Shown: positions 16,138-24,556 of the stretch, piece by piece
How the letters are laid out: each line of letters begins with the position of its first letter
Numbering within the stretch: the first letter of the stretch is position 1
Assembly (NCBI GenBank): GCA_947626785.1
Contig: CANQTO010000001.1
Coordinates: 32,085-96,084, forward strand
Direction: 5' to 3'
Source of the DNA: an uncultured Oscillospiraceae bacterium
GTDB lineage: Bacteria > Bacillota > Clostridia > Oscillospirales > Oscillospiraceae
Length of the DNA stretch: 64,000 nt
The notes under the pieces: model-generated
The model's input: the letters and a program-made list of their open reading frames with translations, nothing else
Databases searched by the model: none
What the model was told of the DNA's origin: nothing
Translations under genes and position numbers: made by a program

Positions 16138-16286
16138 CATTTTTTCCCAGTCCCTTTCAAAATTGTGAAATGACACAAAATTTGCCTTGCATACAAAGAA
16201 TCTGTTTCAAAATTTGTGCAGGATTCATATAGCTTTTTGGGGAAAAGAACGAAATCTGAGAGTCATATCAGACGGGACTTTTTTTC

Positions 16287-16316
16287 TTGCGCTCAGACGG
16301 TGCGGGATGCTATACT
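16287..16316 (+). promoter_or_regulatory. Promoter of the PlsC-like acyltransferase gene
   Basis: TTGCGC at 16287-16292, an 18-base spacer and TATACT at 16311-16316, with the extended -10 TGC directly before it. Confidence 0.6.
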
Positions 16317-16348
16317 GGAGAAAAACCAAAGAAAAAAGAGGTGGGCGT

Positions 16349-17617
16349 ATGAAGATCAAGACACGGGAACTGCCCTATGAGGAGGTCCTGGCCCTGCCCA
16401 GGCCTGCGCCTCAGAAACCCCTGCGTCCCGCGCTGCCCTTCCGGGCGCTGATCCGGCTGCTGGGGGCGGGGGATCTGAAAAACGCCCATTTCAGCTTCCG
16501 CAAGGAGGGGATGGACCGGGTCGGCGACGGCCCCTGGCTGGTGCTGATGAACCACTCCAGCTTTATCGACCTGGAGATCGCTTCCCGCCTACTGTGGCCG
16601 AAGCCCTTCTGTATCGTCTGCACCTCGGACGGCTTTGTGGGCAAGGAGTGGCTCATGCGGCACATCGGCTGCATCCCCACCAACAAATTTGTCACCGACG
16701 CCTCCCTCTTTGCCGACATGCGCCACGCCCTCCGGGAGACAGGCTCCAGCGTGCTGATGTACCCGGAGGCCAGCTACAGCTTTGACGGGCGGGCGACGCC
16801 CCTGCCCCGGCGGCTGGGCCTGATGCTCAAGCGGATGGATGTACCCGTGGTGGGCATCCTGACCCAGGGCGCCTTCGCCCGGGACCCCCTCTACAACTGC
16901 CTGCAAAAGCGGGACGTGGCCGTCAGCGCCGTGATGAAGGGCCTTCTGACCCGGGAGGAGGTCCGGGAGAAATCGGTGGAGGAGCTGGACGCGGTGCTGG
17001 ATGAGATGTTCTCCTTCGACAACTTCGCCTGGCAGACGGAGGCCGGTGTGGAGATCGACGAGCCCTTCCGGGCCGACGGGCTGGAGCGCATCCTCTATAA
17101 GTGCGCCGCCTGCGGTACGGAGGGGGAGATGGAAGGGAAGGGGACGGGCCTTGTCTGCCAGCACTGCGGCAAGAGCTATGAGATGGACCTGCTGGGCAGG
17201 CTCCGGGCCCTGGAGGGGGAGACGGAGTTTCCCCACATCCCGGACTGGTACGCCTGGGAGCGGGAGGAGGTCCGCCGGGAGATCCGGGAGGGCCGCTACC
17301 GGCTGGATACCGAGGTGGAGATCTGCGTGCTGGCGGATTTCAAGGCCATCTACCGGGTGGGCTCCGGGCGTCTCGTCCACGACGCGGGCGGTTTCACCCT
17401 GACGGGCTGCGACGGAAAACTGCGCTTTGAACGGCCGGCCAAGCTCAATTACAGCCTCTATGCGGACTATTACTGGTATGAGCTGGGGGATATGATCTGC
17501 ATCGGGGACAGGGAATTCCAGTACTACTGCTTCCCTAAGGGGAAGGTCCCCGTGGCAAAAGCCCGGCTGGCCACAGAAGAGCTTTACAAGATGCAGCCCA
17601 GAAGGCAGCGTACATAA
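16349..17617 (+). CDS. PlsC-type acyltransferase with zinc-ribbon-containing C-terminal region
   Basis: A 422-residue protein. The N-terminal half is a glycerolipid acyltransferase fold: LVLMNHSSFIDLEIA (HX4D, about residues 66-80) and MYPEASYSFDG (the EGTR-equivalent). The C-terminal half is less usual: CAACG at about residue 252 and CQHCG at about 270 form a four-Cys zinc ribbon, followed by a beta-rich segment of about 140 residues. AGAGGTGG precedes the ATG. An upstream open frame to 16187 contains the promoter and was excluded. It probably acylates a lyso-lipid, but the tail suggests a non-standard partner or substrate. No lipid gene is adjacent. Confidence 0.8.
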   Translation: MKIKTRELPYEEVLALPRPAPQKPLRPALPFRALIRLLGAGDLKNAHFSFRKEGMDRVGDGPWLVLMNHSSFIDLEIASRLLWPKPFCIVCTSDGFVGKEWLMRHIGCIPTNKFVTDASLFADMRHALRETGSSVLMYPEASYSFDGRATPLPRRLGLMLKRMDVPVVGILTQGAFARDPLYNCLQKRDVAVSAVMKGLLTREEVREKSVEELDAVLDEMFSFDNFAWQTEAGVEIDEPFRADGLERILYKCAACGTEGEMEGKGTGLVCQHCGKSYEMDLLGRLRALEGETEFPHIPDWYAWEREEVRREIREGRYRLDTEVEICVLADFKAIYRVGSGRLVHDAGGFTLTGCDGKLRFERPAKLNYSLYADYYWYELGDMICIGDREFQYYCFPKGKVPVAKARLATEELYKMQPRRQRT

Positions 17618-17658
17618 ACTAACGGGAGTCGGTTTTAAGCCGACTCCCGTTAGTTTTA
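17616..17658. terminator. Bidirectional terminator between convergent genes
   Basis: AAACTAACGGGAGTCGG pairs with CCGACTCCCGTTAGTTT around a short loop, with A and T runs at the ends. It overlaps the ends of the acyltransferase and the SLC13-type gene, which face each other. Confidence 0.9.
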
Positions 17659-18765
17659 CAGAAGAAACAGGAAGCAAAAGGCTGACAGCAAAATCAGCAG
17701 GGCCAGGTTTACCGCGCTGAACTCCAGCAGATAGCGGCCCGCGTGGGCGTGCTCGGAGTGGGAATAGAGCTTGAGGCTGATGAGGCTGGCGAGGCTGGCG
17801 ATGGGGGTGCCCAGGCCGCCCACGTTGACGCCCAGCAGCAGGGCCCGGGCCTTGTCCGTAAAGCCCGAGAGCAGCAGCGCCGCGGGCACGTTGCTGATGA
17901 CCTGGCTTGCCAGCAGGGAGACCAGGTACTCTTTCCCCGCCAGCAGGGCGCGGAGCAGCGCGTCCACCGCGCCGATCCGGGCCAGGTTCCCGGCAAAGAT
18001 GAAGAAGGCCACAAAGGTCAGCAGCAGCATGAAGTCCGCCTTCAGCAGCATCTTCCGGTCGAAGATCAGCAGCGCCAGGACTACGCCCAGGAGCATCCAG
18101 GGCCAGGAGAGCAGGCGCAGCACCGTCAGCAGGCAGAGCAGGAAGAGCAGGCTGTAGAGCAGAAGGGGCTTTCGCTCCAGGCCCGGCTCCTCGCCCAGGA
18201 AAATGTGCAGCTTCGCCCCCGGCAGCAGCAGGCAGGCCCCGGCCGTCAGCAGCAGGGACAGCAGCCAGATGGGGAAGGTGGCGGACAGGAAGTCCCCGAA
18301 GCCTAAGTTAAAATACGAATAGAGGTACAGATTCTGGGGGTTGCCCACCGGGGTCAGCATGCTGCCCAGGTTGGCGGCCACCGTCTGGAGCACCACGATG
18401 CGGATCAGGTCCTGTTTTCGGCCGGCCATGCCCAGCACCACCACCGCGAAGAGCACAAAGGTCAGCAGGGCCACGTCGTTTGTGATCAGCATAGCGCTGA
18501 AAAAGCAGAGGCAGACCAGGGTCAGGCCGATGGCCCGGACGCTTTTGGCCCGCAGGCAGACCGTGTGGGCCAGGGCGGCGAAGAGCCCCGCCCTCCGCAG
18601 ACCCGCCACCACCACCATCAAAGCGTAGAGCAGGGCCAGGGTGCGCAGGTCCAGATAGCCCAGGTAGGCCCCGTCAGGGGGCACAAAACAACAGCTGAGC
18701 GCCGCGGCCAGCATCGAGATGAGCAAAACCGGCTCCCGCCGGATAAAGGAACGGACAGTGGCCAT
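17656..18765 (-). CDS. SLC13/ArsB-NhaD-superfamily anion permease
   Basis: A 369-residue protein with about ten membrane segments. TVAANLGSMLTPVGNPQNLYLY and ASQVISNVPAALLLSGF are the two re-entrant substrate/sodium loops (SNT-like) of the ion transporter superfamily that includes CitT and ArsB. The second repeat ends GVNVGGLGTPIASLASLISLKLY. It is shorter than typical DASS transporters (about 450-500), closer to YbiR-type permeases. AAAGGAG lies before ATG 18765. The substrate is not evident. A leader terminator and structured element separate it from the ArsC-like gene upstream, so arsenic transport is not supported. Confidence 0.78.
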   Translation of the reverse strand: MATVRSFIRREPVLLISMLAAALSCCFVPPDGAYLGYLDLRTLALLYALMVVVAGLRRAGLFAALAHTVCLRAKSVRAIGLTLVCLCFFSAMLITNDVALLTFVLFAVVVLGMAGRKQDLIRIVVLQTVAANLGSMLTPVGNPQNLYLYSYFNLGFGDFLSATFPIWLLSLLLTAGACLLLPGAKLHIFLGEEPGLERKPLLLYSLLFLLCLLTVLRLLSWPWMLLGVVLALLIFDRKMLLKADFMLLLTFVAFFIFAGNLARIGAVDALLRALLAGKEYLVSLLASQVISNVPAALLLSGFTDKARALLLGVNVGGLGTPIASLASLISLKLYSHSEHAHAGRYLLEFSAVNLALLILLSAFCFLFLL

Positions 18766-18835
18766 CGTGTTTCTCCTTTTGAAAAGAAGCTTTGCGGAGG
18801 CATTATAGTCCAAAGGGAGCGTTTTGTAAAGAACA

Positions 18836-18888
18836 GAAAAACCGGCTGTGAAGAAGAACAAAAACTCTTCTTCACAGCCGGTTTCAGA
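18836..18888 (-). terminator. Terminator between the ArsC-like and permease genes
   Basis: AAACCGGCTGTGAAGAAGA and its exact complement flank an eight-base loop. Read on the minus strand it is followed by TTTTTCTGTTCTTT. It ends the RNase J/ArsC-like transcript, or could act as an attenuator for the permease gene about 70 bases downstream. Confidence 0.8.
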
Positions 18889-18934
18889 CTGTAGACAAGT
18901 CCTTATATAAGGATTCATGTGAAGGAAAAAGGTT

Positions 18935-19081
18935 TAAATCTGTTTATGAGGCAGCTTTGCCGCCTCATAAACACCCTAAGCCCGCCCAGGGGCGGGCTCT
19001 CGCGCCGACCAAACGGGGCAAAGCCCCTGCGATAAGCGCGAGTCCCTCAAATGCGAGCCCAGCGAAGCGGGTCGCATTTGA
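18935..19081 (-). repeat. Structured 3' element, copy 2
   Basis: Second copy of the element at 7676-7816, with the same four hairpins in the same order. Loop and linker sequences such as GCGCCGACCAAACGGGGC and CCCTGCGATAAGCGCGAG are nearly identical to copy 1, while the first two stems carry compensatory changes. It abuts the stop codon of the ArsC-like gene (19083), the same position relative to a minus-strand gene as copy 1. Confidence 0.75.
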
Positions 19082-19082
19082 C

Positions 19083-19415
19083 TTATTTCCACTCTTTCCA
19101 GACCTCCGGGCAGTAGCCCACGGTGGCCTGCTTCCCGTTGCGCACGATGGGGGTCTTCAAAAGCTCCGGGGTCTCGTAGAGCTTTTCCAGCCGGGCCTCG
19201 TCGGAGGCCAGGTACTGGAACAGAGGATAGTCCTGATCCTTGGGGTCGGCCAGGGCTGTCAGGCCCACGGCGTTCTTCACGGAGCTCAGCTCCCCCCGGC
19301 TCATGCCAAAGCGCAGCACGTCCACATACTGGTATTTGACCCGGCGCTCCTTAAAATAGCGCTCGGCCTTTTTCGTGTCGAAGCACTTGGATTTGCCGAA
19401 AATCTGTATATTCAT
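19083..19415 (-). CDS. ArsC/Spx-family thioredoxin-fold protein
   Basis: A 110-residue protein of the arsenate reductase (ArsC)/Spx family. The start MNIQIFGKSKCFDTKKAERYF has the single cysteine of a C-x-x-T motif (residue 11), and LLKTPIVRNGKQATVGYCPEVW is the family's cis-Pro region. It has one N-terminal Cys rather than the CxxC of redox-sensing Spx. It starts 13 bases after RNase J stops with GGAG upstream, so it belongs to the same transcript. No arsB or acr3 is adjacent, so an arsenate role is doubtful. Confidence 0.82.
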   Translation of the reverse strand: MNIQIFGKSKCFDTKKAERYFKERRVKYQYVDVLRFGMSRGELSSVKNAVGLTALADPKDQDYPLFQYLASDEARLEKLYETPELLKTPIVRNGKQATVGYCPEVWKEWK

Positions 19416-19428
19416 GGCGTTCTCCGGC

Positions 19429-21087
19429 TCAGATCTCAGAGATAACGGGCAGGATCATGGGGTTGCGGCGGGTGTTCTTGTAGAGATAGCCGGAGAGATT
19501 GCTCTTGACCCGGCTCTTGATGGTGGACCACTCGGTGATCTTCTGGGCGGCGCAGGCCTCCACGGACTCCATGGCCACCCGCTTGAGCTCGTCCATCAGC
19601 TCCTCCGCTTCCTTCACGTAGATGAAGCCCCGGGTGACGATCTCCGGCTCGGACAGCAGCTTGTGGTCATAGGAGGAGTAGGGCAGCACCACGACCACCA
19701 TGCCGTCCTCCGCCAGGCGGTGCCGGTCGCGCATCACGACGCTGCCTACCTCGCCCACGCCGCTGCCGTCCAGCATGACGGCCCCGGCGGGGACAGATTC
19801 CTCGCACTTGATGCCCTTCTTGGTCAGCTCGATCACGCTGCCGTTTTCCGCGATGAGCACGTTTTTGGGCGCGACGCCCATGCTTTTCGCCAGCTCCGCG
19901 TGCTTGACCAGCATCCGGTATTCCCCATGGACGGGGATGAAGTACTTGGGCCGGACCAAGGCCAGCATCATCTTGTGCTCCTCCTGGCAGGCGTGGCCGG
20001 ACACGTGCAGCTCGGTGTTCCGATCGTAGATGACCTCCGCGCCCTTGTGGAACAGCTCGTCGATGACCCGGCTGATCATGTTCTCGTTGCCGGGGATGGC
20101 CGAGGCAGAGATGATCACCCGGTCGCCCGCACCCACGTTGACCTGTTTGTGCTCGGAGAAGGCCATCCGGTACAGGGCGGACATGGTCTCCCCCTGGCTG
20201 CCGGTGGAGATGACCACCACCTGGTTCCGGGGCAGGCTGTTGACCTTCTCGATCTCCACCATCACGTTGTCCGGAATGTCCATATAGCCCAGCACCCGGG
20301 ACACCCGCAGGATGTTCTCCATGCTGCGCCCGGTGATGGCCACCTTGCGCTTGTACTTGGCGGCCACGTTGATGATCTGCTGGAGCCGGTGGACGTTGGA
20401 GGCGAAGGTGGTGATGATGATGCGCTTGTCGCAGCCCATGAAGAGCTTGTCAAAGCTCTCGCCCACCTTCCGCTCCGAGGCGGAGTGGCCGGGCCGCTCC
20501 ACATTGGTGGAGTCGCTGAGCATGGCCAGGACCCCCTCGTTGCCCAGCTGGCCGAAGCGGGTCAGGTCGATCATGCCCCCGGAGATGGGGGTCACGTCGA
20601 TCTTGAAGTCCCCGGTGTGGATGATGGTGCCCAGGGGGGTGCCGATGGCCAGGGCCACCGAGTCGGGGATGCTGTGGTTGACATGGATGAATTCAACGGT
20701 AAAGCAGCCCAGGCGGAAGCTGGAGCCGGTCTTCTTGGTGAAGATCTGGCTGTTGTACAGCAGCTCGTGCTCCTCCAGCTTCAGCTCCACCAGCGCCGCG
20801 GTCAGAGGCGTGGTGTAGATGGGCACGTCCAATTCCTTCAGAAGATAGGGCACGCCGCCGATATGGTCCTCGTGCCCGTGGGTGAGGATGAGGCCCCGCA
20901 CCCGATTGGCGTTGCTCCGCAGATAGCTGATGTCCGGCAGGACGATATCCACGCCGTACATCTCCTCATCCGGGAAGCCCATGCCGCAGTCGATGACGAT
21001 GATGTCGCTGCCGCACTCGATGGCGGTCATGTTCTTGCCGATCTCCCCGAGACCGCCAAGAGGGATAATTTTCACTTTAGAAATCAT
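19429..21087 (-). CDS. rnj: Ribonuclease J
   Basis: A 552-residue beta-CASP metallo-beta-lactamase nuclease that acts as 5'-3' exonuclease and endonuclease in mRNA decay and rRNA maturation. LTHGHEDHIGG (residues 69-79) is the zinc motif; HVNHSIPDSVAL, HTGDFKID and DSTNVERPGHS are the later motifs, and FIPVHGEYRML is the beta-CASP/His motif near residue 365-375. GGAGA lies six bases before the ATG. Firmicutes often have two paralogues (J1 and J2); this one has the full set of catalytic residues, as in J1. It precedes the ArsC-like gene. Confidence 0.95.
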   Translation of the reverse strand: MISKVKIIPLGGLGEIGKNMTAIECGSDIIVIDCGMGFPDEEMYGVDIVLPDISYLRSNANRVRGLILTHGHEDHIGGVPYLLKELDVPIYTTPLTAALVELKLEEHELLYNSQIFTKKTGSSFRLGCFTVEFIHVNHSIPDSVALAIGTPLGTIIHTGDFKIDVTPISGGMIDLTRFGQLGNEGVLAMLSDSTNVERPGHSASERKVGESFDKLFMGCDKRIIITTFASNVHRLQQIINVAAKYKRKVAITGRSMENILRVSRVLGYMDIPDNVMVEIEKVNSLPRNQVVVISTGSQGETMSALYRMAFSEHKQVNVGAGDRVIISASAIPGNENMISRVIDELFHKGAEVIYDRNTELHVSGHACQEEHKMMLALVRPKYFIPVHGEYRMLVKHAELAKSMGVAPKNVLIAENGSVIELTKKGIKCEESVPAGAVMLDGSGVGEVGSVVMRDRHRLAEDGMVVVVLPYSSYDHKLLSEPEIVTRGFIYVKEAEELMDELKRVAMESVEACAAQKITEWSTIKSRVKSNLSGYLYKNTRRNPMILPVISEI

Positions 21088-21118
21088 ATGGTCTCCATTT
21101 CAAATTAAGTTCCTATGT

Positions 21119-21177
21119 AGCCCGGCCTCTCACGCCGGGGCATAGCGGCATCTGGCCCTGCCGCAGGGCGCGTATGG
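21119..21177 (-). other. Two GC-rich hairpins in the RNase J leader
   Basis: The 123-base gap between recR and rnj holds GCCCTGC-GGCAGGGC-type and CCCGGC...GCCGGG-type hairpins in tandem upstream of the rnj ribosome site. A TATACT at 21179-21184 could be the -10 box; its -35 is poor. Structured leaders are a common site of control for RNase genes, but no regulation is shown here. Confidence 0.45.
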
Positions 21178-21210
21178 TAGTATAACCCAATGTTGGTGAT
21201 TTTAGCCCGG

Positions 21211-21810
21211 TCACATCTCTGTGCGGCCCTCCAGGGCCCGGGTCAGCGTGGCGTCGTCGGCAAATTCCAGATTGGAGCCCACCGGGATGCCGTAGGCCAG
21301 GCGGCTGACCTTGACGCCGAAGGGCTTGAGCAGCCGGGAGATGTACATGGCGGTGGCCTCGCCCTCCGTGTCCGGGTTCGTGGCCATGATGATCTCCTCC
21401 ACGCCCTCCTGGGCCGCCCGGACCAGCAGCTCCTTGATCTTCAGGTCGTCCGGTCCCACATGGTTCATGGGCGAGAGCACGCCGTGGAGCACGTGATAGG
21501 TGCCGTTATACTCCCGGCTGCGCTCGATGCTCAGCACGTCCCGGGGCTCGGAGACTACGCAGATGGTCCCCTGATCCCGCCGGTCGCTGGCGCAGATGGG
21601 GCAGATCTCCTCCTCGGTCAGGTTCTGACAGACCTTGCAGCAGCGGACGCTGCGCCGGGCCTGGGTGATGGCGCCGGCAAAGGCCAGGGCCTCCGGCTCC
21701 GGCAGGGACAGCACGTGAAAGGCCAGCCGCTGGGCGCTCTTGCGGCCAATGCCCGGCAGGGAAGCGAACTTGTCGATCAGGTTTTCCAGGGATGCGGGGA
21801 AAAAGGCCAT
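21211..21810 (-). CDS. recR: Recombination mediator RecR
   Basis: RecR works with RecO to load RecA on gapped DNA. The 199-residue protein has the helix-hairpin-helix start (LPGIGRKSAQRLAFHVL), the four-Cys zinc finger CKVCQNLTEEEICPICAS, and the Toprim domain with CVVSEPRDVLSIE and EIIMATNPDTEGEATAMY. GAGGTAG precedes the ATG. It follows rpe by 29 bases on the same strand, an unusual partner; the common dnaX-ybaB-recR order is not seen here. Confidence 0.96.
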   Translation of the reverse strand: MAFFPASLENLIDKFASLPGIGRKSAQRLAFHVLSLPEPEALAFAGAITQARRSVRCCKVCQNLTEEEICPICASDRRDQGTICVVSEPRDVLSIERSREYNGTYHVLHGVLSPMNHVGPDDLKIKELLVRAAQEGVEEIIMATNPDTEGEATAMYISRLLKPFGVKVSRLAYGIPVGSNLEFADDATLTRALEGRTEM

Positions 21811-21839
21811 AACTTCTACCTCTTCTTAAGGATCGCTTT

Positions 21840-22493
21840 TCAAGCGCCGCGCAGGGCGCGGATGGCGGCCCGCCGGTCGGCGGCGCCGAAGACGGCACTG
21901 CCCGACACCAGTACGTTGGCGCCGGCGGCCTTGGCCAGGGCGGCGGTGCTGGGAGTGATCCCGCCGTCCACCTCCAGCTCGCAGGCCGGGTTCAGACGCT
22001 CGATCCGCTCCCGGACGGCGGCGATCTTGGGCAGCTGGTCCAGCATGAAGCTCTGCCCGCCGGAGCCGGGCTCTACGGTCATCACCAGGATCAGATCGAT
22101 CAGCGGCAGGAAGGGTTCGATCGCCTCGGCCCCGGTGGCCGGTTTCAGGGTCACCCCCGCCTTCTTGCCCAGGGCCTTCACTGCCTCGATGGCTTTGAGC
22201 AGCTCCTCCGTACTGCCGGCCTCCACGTGGACGTTTACCAGGTCCGCCCCGGCCTGACAGAAGCGCTCGACATAGCGCCCCGGCCGTTCGATCATCAGAT
22301 GCACGTCCAGAAACAGATCGGTGGCCCGGCGCAGGGACTGGAGCACCGGCAGGCCGAAGGAAATGTTGGGCACAAAGCAGCCGTCCATCACGTCAAAGTG
22401 GATATAGTCCGCCCCGGCGGCCCTTACGTCGTCTACCTCCTGTCCCAGTCTGGCAAAGTCGGCGGCTAAGATGGAGGGGGCGATCTTCAGCAT
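21840..22493 (-). CDS. rpe: Ribulose-phosphate 3-epimerase
   Basis: Interconverts ribulose 5-phosphate and xylulose 5-phosphate in the pentose phosphate pathway. The 217-residue TIM barrel shows KIAPSILAADFARLGQE at the start, HFDVMDGCFVPNISFG with the metal/catalytic residues, HLMIERP, VMTVEPGSGGQSFM and the phosphate-binding EVDGGITPSTAA. AAGGAG lies seven bases before the ATG. It is the first gene of an rpe-recR unit with a clear promoter. Confidence 0.96.
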   Translation of the reverse strand: MLKIAPSILAADFARLGQEVDDVRAAGADYIHFDVMDGCFVPNISFGLPVLQSLRRATDLFLDVHLMIERPGRYVERFCQAGADLVNVHVEAGSTEELLKAIEAVKALGKKAGVTLKPATGAEAIEPFLPLIDLILVMTVEPGSGGQSFMLDQLPKIAAVRERIERLNPACELEVDGGITPSTAALAKAAGANVLVSGSAVFGAADRRAAIRALRGA

Positions 22494-22533
22494 GGCGCAG
22501 CTCCTTTCCGTTTCCCGGTTGACATGTTGGCCT

Positions 22534-22563
22534 ATTATACACCAAACCTACTTTGATTTGCAA
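22534..22563 (-). promoter_or_regulatory. Promoter of rpe-recR
   Basis: Minus strand: TTGCAA at 22558-22563, an 18-base spacer and a perfect TATAAT at 22534-22539. Confidence 0.7.
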
Positions 22564-22568
22564 TACTC

Positions 22569-22597
22569 TTGACGCCAACATTATTTCGATATAAAAT
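22569..22597 (+). promoter_or_regulatory. Promoter of the xpaC-telA operon
   Basis: TTGACG at 22569-22574, 17 bases, TAAAAT at 22592-22597. The -35 boxes of this promoter and the divergent rpe promoter are only five bases apart, so the two may compete. The transcript would start near 22604, which argues against the ATG at 22606 as the gene's start. Confidence 0.65.
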
Positions 22598-22653
22598 ACA
22601 ATTTAATGAAGCAGTTCCCCGCGCGGGAAGCTGCAGAACTGGAGGACGCCGCC

Positions 22654-23367
22654 TTGTCAAGAAACAGAAACGGGCATTCCGGGCCCGGCCCTATATACAG
22701 CTTTGCTCTCATGTGGATCCTGCTCTCTGCTCTCTTGCCCATGTACCGGCTCTGGGCCATCCTCGTTGCCGCGGCCGCGTCCGGCGCCGTGGCCTTCCTG
22801 CTGGGCCGCCGCTCGGCCAAGAAGGAGCAGGCCGCCCGGGAGAAAGCGCAGAAGGAGGAGGCCGCCCGCCGGGAGGAGGTCAAGAAGCCGGCCGAGACCC
22901 CGGCCAAGAGCTACGGGCCGGAGATCGACCCCATTATCCAGGAGGGGAACCGGGCCCTCAGCGAGATGGGGCGGCTCTACATGTCCATCCGGGACACGGA
23001 GGTGCGCGGAAAGATCAACGAGATCATGCGCATCACGGACAAGATCGTCCAGGACGCCATCGCCGACCCCTCGGATATCCCCCAGATCAAGAAGTTCCTC
23101 AACTACTATCTGCCCACCACCATCAAACTGCTCAACGCCTATGACCGGATGAGCTCCCAGGGCATCCAGGGGGAGAATCTGGACAAGAGCATGAACAGCA
23201 TCAACGAGATGCTGGACACGGCCATCGAGGCCTATAAGAAGCGGCTGGACTCCCTCTTTGCCAACCAGGCCCTGGATATCGAGACGGACATTCAGGTGAT
23301 GAACACCATGCTGGCCCGGGAGGGCCTGTCCGGCGAGAAGGATTTTGATATCAAAGAACAAGCATAA
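22654..23367 (+). CDS. xpaC: XpaC-family membrane-associated protein
   Basis: A 237-residue protein of the XpaC/YceN family (annotated as 5-bromo-4-chloroindolyl phosphate hydrolysis protein). An early hydrophobic region (MWILLSALLPMYRLWAILVAAAASGAVAFLLG) forms one or two membrane segments. A charged Lys/Glu/Ala coiled segment follows, then a helical domain with GKINEIMRITDKIVQDAI and LNYYLPTTIKLLNAYDRM, the conserved family core. The frame is open to ATG 22606, but that codon is almost at the predicted transcript start and has no ribosome site; TTG 22654 has GGAGG eight bases upstream, so I chose it. Function is unknown; it is commonly next to telA. Confidence 0.75.
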   Translation: MSRNRNGHSGPGPIYSFALMWILLSALLPMYRLWAILVAAAASGAVAFLLGRRSAKKEQAAREKAQKEEAARREEVKKPAETPAKSYGPEIDPIIQEGNRALSEMGRLYMSIRDTEVRGKINEIMRITDKIVQDAIADPSDIPQIKKFLNYYLPTTIKLLNAYDRMSSQGIQGENLDKSMNSINEMLDTAIEAYKKRLDSLFANQALDIETDIQVMNTMLAREGLSGEKDFDIKEQA

Positions 23368-23394
23368 ATGAAAAATAAGGAAGGTAAACGCGCT

Positions 23395-24531
23395 ATGAAC
23401 GAAGGCAGTTATATCCCCTCTCTCACCCTGGAGCCCACGCAGGCCGCCGCCGCGGCGGAGGCCAAGCCCGCCGAAGAGGCGGCCCCGGTCGAAAAGCTGG
23501 ACCTGAGCAGCCTGTCTCCCGCCGAGCAGGCCGCCGTCCGGGACTTCTCCGAGAAGATCGACATCCTCAACTCCGAGCAGGTCATGAACTACGGCAGCAA
23601 CGCCCAGAAGAATATCTCCGAGTTCTCCGACGCCGCCCTCAACAGCGTGCGCACCAAGGACCTGGGACAGGTGGGCGGCATGCTCTCCGACCTGGTGGTG
23701 GAGCTGCAAGGCCTGAACTTTGATGCGGAGGAGAAAAAGGGCTTTCTCGGCTTTTTCAAGAAGGCCCAGAACAGCATCGCGGAGCTGAAGGCCCAGTATG
23801 ACAAGGCCGAGGTCAATGTGGACAAGATCGTGGAGGCCCTGGAGAACCATGAGGTGGTGCTCATGAAGGACATCACCATGATGGACAAGATGTACGAGCG
23901 CAACCAGGAGTACATGAAGGAGCTGACCATGTACATCCTGGCCGGCAAGCTGAAGATCGAGCAGCTGCGCAGCGTGGAGCTGCCCAAGCTGGTGGCCAAG
24001 GCCAACGAGACCGGCCTGCCGGAGGACGCCCAGGCCGCCAACGACTTTGCCAATATGATCGGCCGCTTCGAGAAAAAGATCTACGACCTGGAGCTGACCC
24101 GGACCATCTCCGTGCAGATGGCCCCCCAGATCCGCCTGGTCCAGAACAACGACCAGCTCATGGCCGAGAAGATCCGCTCCTCCATCGTCAACACCATCCC
24201 ACTCTGGAAGAGCCAGATGGTCCTGGCCCTGTCCCTGCACCACTCCGAGCAGGCCATGCAGGCCCAGCGGGAGGTCACGGATGTGACTAACCAGCTGCTC
24301 ATGAAGAACGCCCAGGCCCTGCACCAGGGCAGCGTGGGCGTTGCCAAGGAGGCCGAGCGGGGCATCGTGGACATGGAGACTCTCCGGAAGACCAACGAGG
24401 AGCTCATCGCCACCCTGGACGAGGTGCGCCAGATCCAGGACGAGGGCCGCACGCGCCGGGCCCAGGCCGAGGAGGAGCTGGGCCGCATCGAGGGCGAGCT
24501 GAAGCGGAAGCTGCTGGATATGCGGGGCTGA
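23395..24531 (+). CDS. TelA-family toxic anion resistance protein
   Basis: A 378-residue soluble helical protein of the TelA/KlaA/YceH family (PF05816). NYGSNAQKNISEFSDAAL, LDRGDxx-like KAQNSIAELKAQYDK, the central TMYILAGKLKIEQLR and MAPQIRLVQNNDQLM are family features. The family is named for tellurite or colicin resistance, but its molecular role is unknown; the pairing with XpaC is conserved in many Firmicutes. An ATG at 23368 abuts the xpaC stop; ATG 23395 has GGAAGG upstream and was preferred. The N-terminal 40 residues are acidic, Ala/Glu rich and probably disordered. Confidence 0.82.
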   Translation: MNEGSYIPSLTLEPTQAAAAAEAKPAEEAAPVEKLDLSSLSPAEQAAVRDFSEKIDILNSEQVMNYGSNAQKNISEFSDAALNSVRTKDLGQVGGMLSDLVVELQGLNFDAEEKKGFLGFFKKAQNSIAELKAQYDKAEVNVDKIVEALENHEVVLMKDITMMDKMYERNQEYMKELTMYILAGKLKIEQLRSVELPKLVAKANETGLPEDAQAANDFANMIGRFEKKIYDLELTRTISVQMAPQIRLVQNNDQLMAEKIRSSIVNTIPLWKSQMVLALSLHHSEQAMQAQREVTDVTNQLLMKNAQALHQGSVGVAKEAERGIVDMETLRKTNEELIATLDEVRQIQDEGRTRRAQAEEELGRIEGELKRKLLDMRG

Positions 24532-24556
24532 GGCTTTTTAACTGAGGAAACTAGCT

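Noticed and set aside
19083..19415. Arsenic resistance role for the ArsC-like gene and the nearby permease
   Set aside because: A terminator and a structured element separate them, the permease lacks ArsB-specific features that I can recognise, and no arsR is present.
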